Assembly (NCBI GenBank): GCA_944359595.1
Contig: CALVSV010000076.1
Location: 1 to 6,649 of the forward strand
From: an uncultured Bacilli bacterium
GTDB lineage: Bacteria > Bacillota_I > Bacilli_A > RF39 > UBA660
DNA: 6,649 nt
Direction: 5' to 3'
In this document: piece after piece, positions 5,375 through 6,649 of the stretch
How positions within the stretch are numbered: the stretch's first letter is position 1
Layout of the letters: every line of letters begins with the position of its first letter
Position numbers and translations under genes: made by a program
Notes under the pieces: model-generated
Database searches by the model: none
Told to the model about the DNA's origin: nothing
Seen by the model: only the letters and a program-made list of their open reading frames with translations

Positions 5375-6632
5375 ACACAGCTTCTCCTATAATTCCATCT
5401 ATATACAATGTACAAAGAAAATCCCTAATATTTTCAATTCTATCAAATTTTGCTTCCAACTCGCCGCCAGTTTTATTTCCATCACAATCTAACAAAATTT
5501 TATAACCATTTTTATCCACCTTCCTAAGTGGAACTTTAATAATCAAAAAATCCTGCTTTTCTCTACGAATTTTCCCACATTTTAAAATCAGCTTTTTATG
5601 TTTTATATTCTGCCAAGTTTTTTTTAATATACTAATTAGCAAAGCATCACACGAATTATCAAAAAACAAAAAATTCCCTTCAGCATGACACCCACCCTTA
5701 CAACGTTCAAAATCTTTACATAATCTACAAAGATTAGGTAACCAGTCAAATTTCTTATATGTTTTTAAATATTGAGAACTGGAAATCTGACTAAAATTTT
5801 TTTTAAAAGCATTACCTAATACATAATTTGATGAAGGGCATATTTTGACATCTCCATTAGGTTCAATACTAAAAAGTGATATACCAGCCCCACAACTATG
5901 GCATAAGTATCTATATCTAGCATTACATGAACATGCAGAAATACAATTACTTATTGAAATATATTGATATTTTTTGCTTAATTCATCAATACTTTTTAAA
6001 TATAAATTAGGATCTATAATCTGATCATTTGATGCAGCTCCTAAATAATTTAATCTACCAAAAGATAACTTAATATTTCTTTTCTTTGCAAACTTTACAA
6101 TAAAAGCTAAATTATCAAAATCAATATTATCTTTAGTTAAAGTACAATTAATATTAAGATTAATTTGAGGATATTTTAGTATTATTTTATCAATATTATC
6201 TTTTAACACTTTAAACACACCAGGCACGCCACAAAGTTTATCATGTATTTCAGGATTACCATGTAACGATATACCAACCGTATTAACATAATTCAAAATT
6301 GCTTCGTTTTTAAATAAATCTATACCGTTTGTTATTAAGGTTTGTTCAAAACCTAGAGAATATCCATATTTCAACAATTCCAAAATGTATGGATAAGTCA
6401 AAGGCTCTCCACCTGTATAATTAATAGAAATAACTCCCATTTTTTTAAACTCACGTAATAATTTTTTTGCTTCTTCAAAATCCATATTAATTCTTTTAGA
6501 GTCTGATTGTGAACAAAACGAACAATTTAAATTACAACAACCAGTAACTTTAAAATAAACTATAATAGGCGTTTCAAGGGTATCTAAATTATATTTAACA
6601 TTAAGATTAACAGATTTCAAAAAAGTTTTCAT
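5355..6632 (-). CDS. Radical SAM/SPASM peptide maturase with C-terminal PqqD-like RRE
   Basis: The 425-residue protein opens with a radical SAM core after only about 30 residues: CNLNCSFC gives C33, C37 and C40 (canonical CX3CX2C, preceded by an extra C32), with TGGEP at 73-77 and GISLHGNPEIHD at 120-131. A full SPASM domain follows: C247-GAG, NGDVKIC (259-265), LGN (272-274), then CX2CX5CX3C as C302, C305, C311 and C315, and C328, enough for two auxiliary clusters. Additional Cys (C230, C234, C236, C244) cluster just before it. Residues about 355-420 (DFLIIKVPLR, GYKILLDCDGNKTGGEL, FLCTLYIDGII) look like a PqqD-type leader-binding domain at the C terminus, the opposite end from its neighbour. 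SPASM enzymes of this kind oxidise or cross-link residues in ribosomal peptides (PqqE, AlbA, MftC as relatives in general architecture). The likely substrate is the precursor two genes downstream. This is the first visible gene of the block; its upstream region is cut off. Confidence 0.9.
   Translation of the reverse strand: MKTFLKSVNLNVKYNLDTLETPIIVYFKVTGCCNLNCSFCSQSDSKRINMDFEEAKKLLREFKKMGVISINYTGGEPLTYPYILELLKYGYSLGFEQTLITNGIDLFKNEAILNYVNTVGISLHGNPEIHDKLCGVPGVFKVLKDNIDKIILKYPQINLNINCTLTKDNIDFDNLAFIVKFAKKRNIKLSFGRLNYLGAASNDQIIDPNLYLKSIDELSKKYQYISISNCISACSCNARYRYLCHSCGAGISLFSIEPNGDVKICPSSNYVLGNAFKKNFSQISSSQYLKTYKKFDWLPNLCRLCKDFERCKGGCHAEGNFLFFDNSCDALLISILKKTWQNIKHKKLILKCGKIRREKQDFLIIKVPLRKVDKNGYKILLDCDGNKTGGELEAKFDRIENIRDFLCTLYIDGIIGEAVYEKKEN
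5383..5388 (-). promoter_or_regulatory. Ribosome binding site of the N-terminal-RRE radical SAM gene
   Basis: AGGAGA on the minus strand lies eight bases before the ATG at 5374, inside the last codons of the upstream radical SAM gene. It supports this start despite the 20-base overlap of the two genes. Confidence 0.75.
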
Positions 6633-6643
6633 TCTTCTATTTT

Positions 6644-6649
6644 TCCTTT
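6644..6649 (-). promoter_or_regulatory. Weak or widely spaced ribosome binding site at the window edge
   Basis: The minus strand begins AAAGGA, 11 bases before the ATG at 6632, with a weaker AGAAG directly upstream of the start. Nothing further upstream is visible, so the promoter and any preceding gene cannot be judged. Confidence 0.4.

Noticed and set aside
1..6649. CRISPR arrays, tRNA/rRNA genes, insertion sequences and rho-independent terminators
   Set aside because: No regularly spaced repeats, no tRNA-like folds, no transposase and no GC-rich hairpin with a T run were found; the space is filled by the six genes.

Overview
The window is a tightly packed, single-direction gene block read on the minus strand. 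It comes from a very AT-rich, low-GC Gram-positive-type bacterium, probably a clostridial or related Firmicute. The basis is the strong AT bias, the preference for AGA and TTA codons, and textbook AAAGGAGGTG-like ribosome binding sites in front of the genes. No taxonomic marker gene is present, so this placement is an inference.

In transcription order (right to left in window coordinates) the block holds six genes: (1) a radical SAM protein with a complete SPASM domain and a PqqD-like, probable leader-binding (RRE) domain at its C terminus (5355-6632); (2) a second radical SAM protein with a PqqD-like RRE at its N terminus and a reduced SPASM region (4187-5374); (3) a 41-residue peptide with a GTG start, a cationic N-terminal part, a Gly-Gly step and a seven-residue tail NYCSDTC (4030-4155); (4) a small HisC/CobD-like PLP fold-type I enzyme (3022-4011); (5) a cobalamin-binding-type radical SAM protein (1478-3025); and (6) a PPDK/PEP-synthase-like ATP-grasp protein with an unusual N-terminal extension of about 230 residues, cut by the window edge (1-1475). 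Genes overlap or are separated by no more than 31 bases. No promoter or terminator was recognised, and no stretch longer than 300 bases lacks a gene.

The most economical reading is a biosynthetic operon for a ribosomally made, post-translationally modified peptide (RiPP). The small peptide would be the precursor. The two RRE-bearing radical SAM enzymes would bind its leader and install cross-links or other C-H modifications on the Tyr/Cys/Ser/Asp/Thr/Cys tail. The cobalamin-type radical SAM enzyme would methylate or otherwise alter an unactivated carbon. The PLP enzyme and the PPDK-like ATP-dependent enzyme would then carry out amine/keto, decarboxylation, elimination, phosphorylation or ligation chemistry on the peptide or a cleaved product. 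I do not recognise this combination as a named RiPP class. No protease, transporter, immunity gene or regulator lies in the window, so cleavage and export must be encoded outside it or elsewhere in the genome.

The catalytic assignments of the three radical SAM proteins and the ATP-grasp domain rest on visible motifs. The substrates, the order of steps and the final product are inference.
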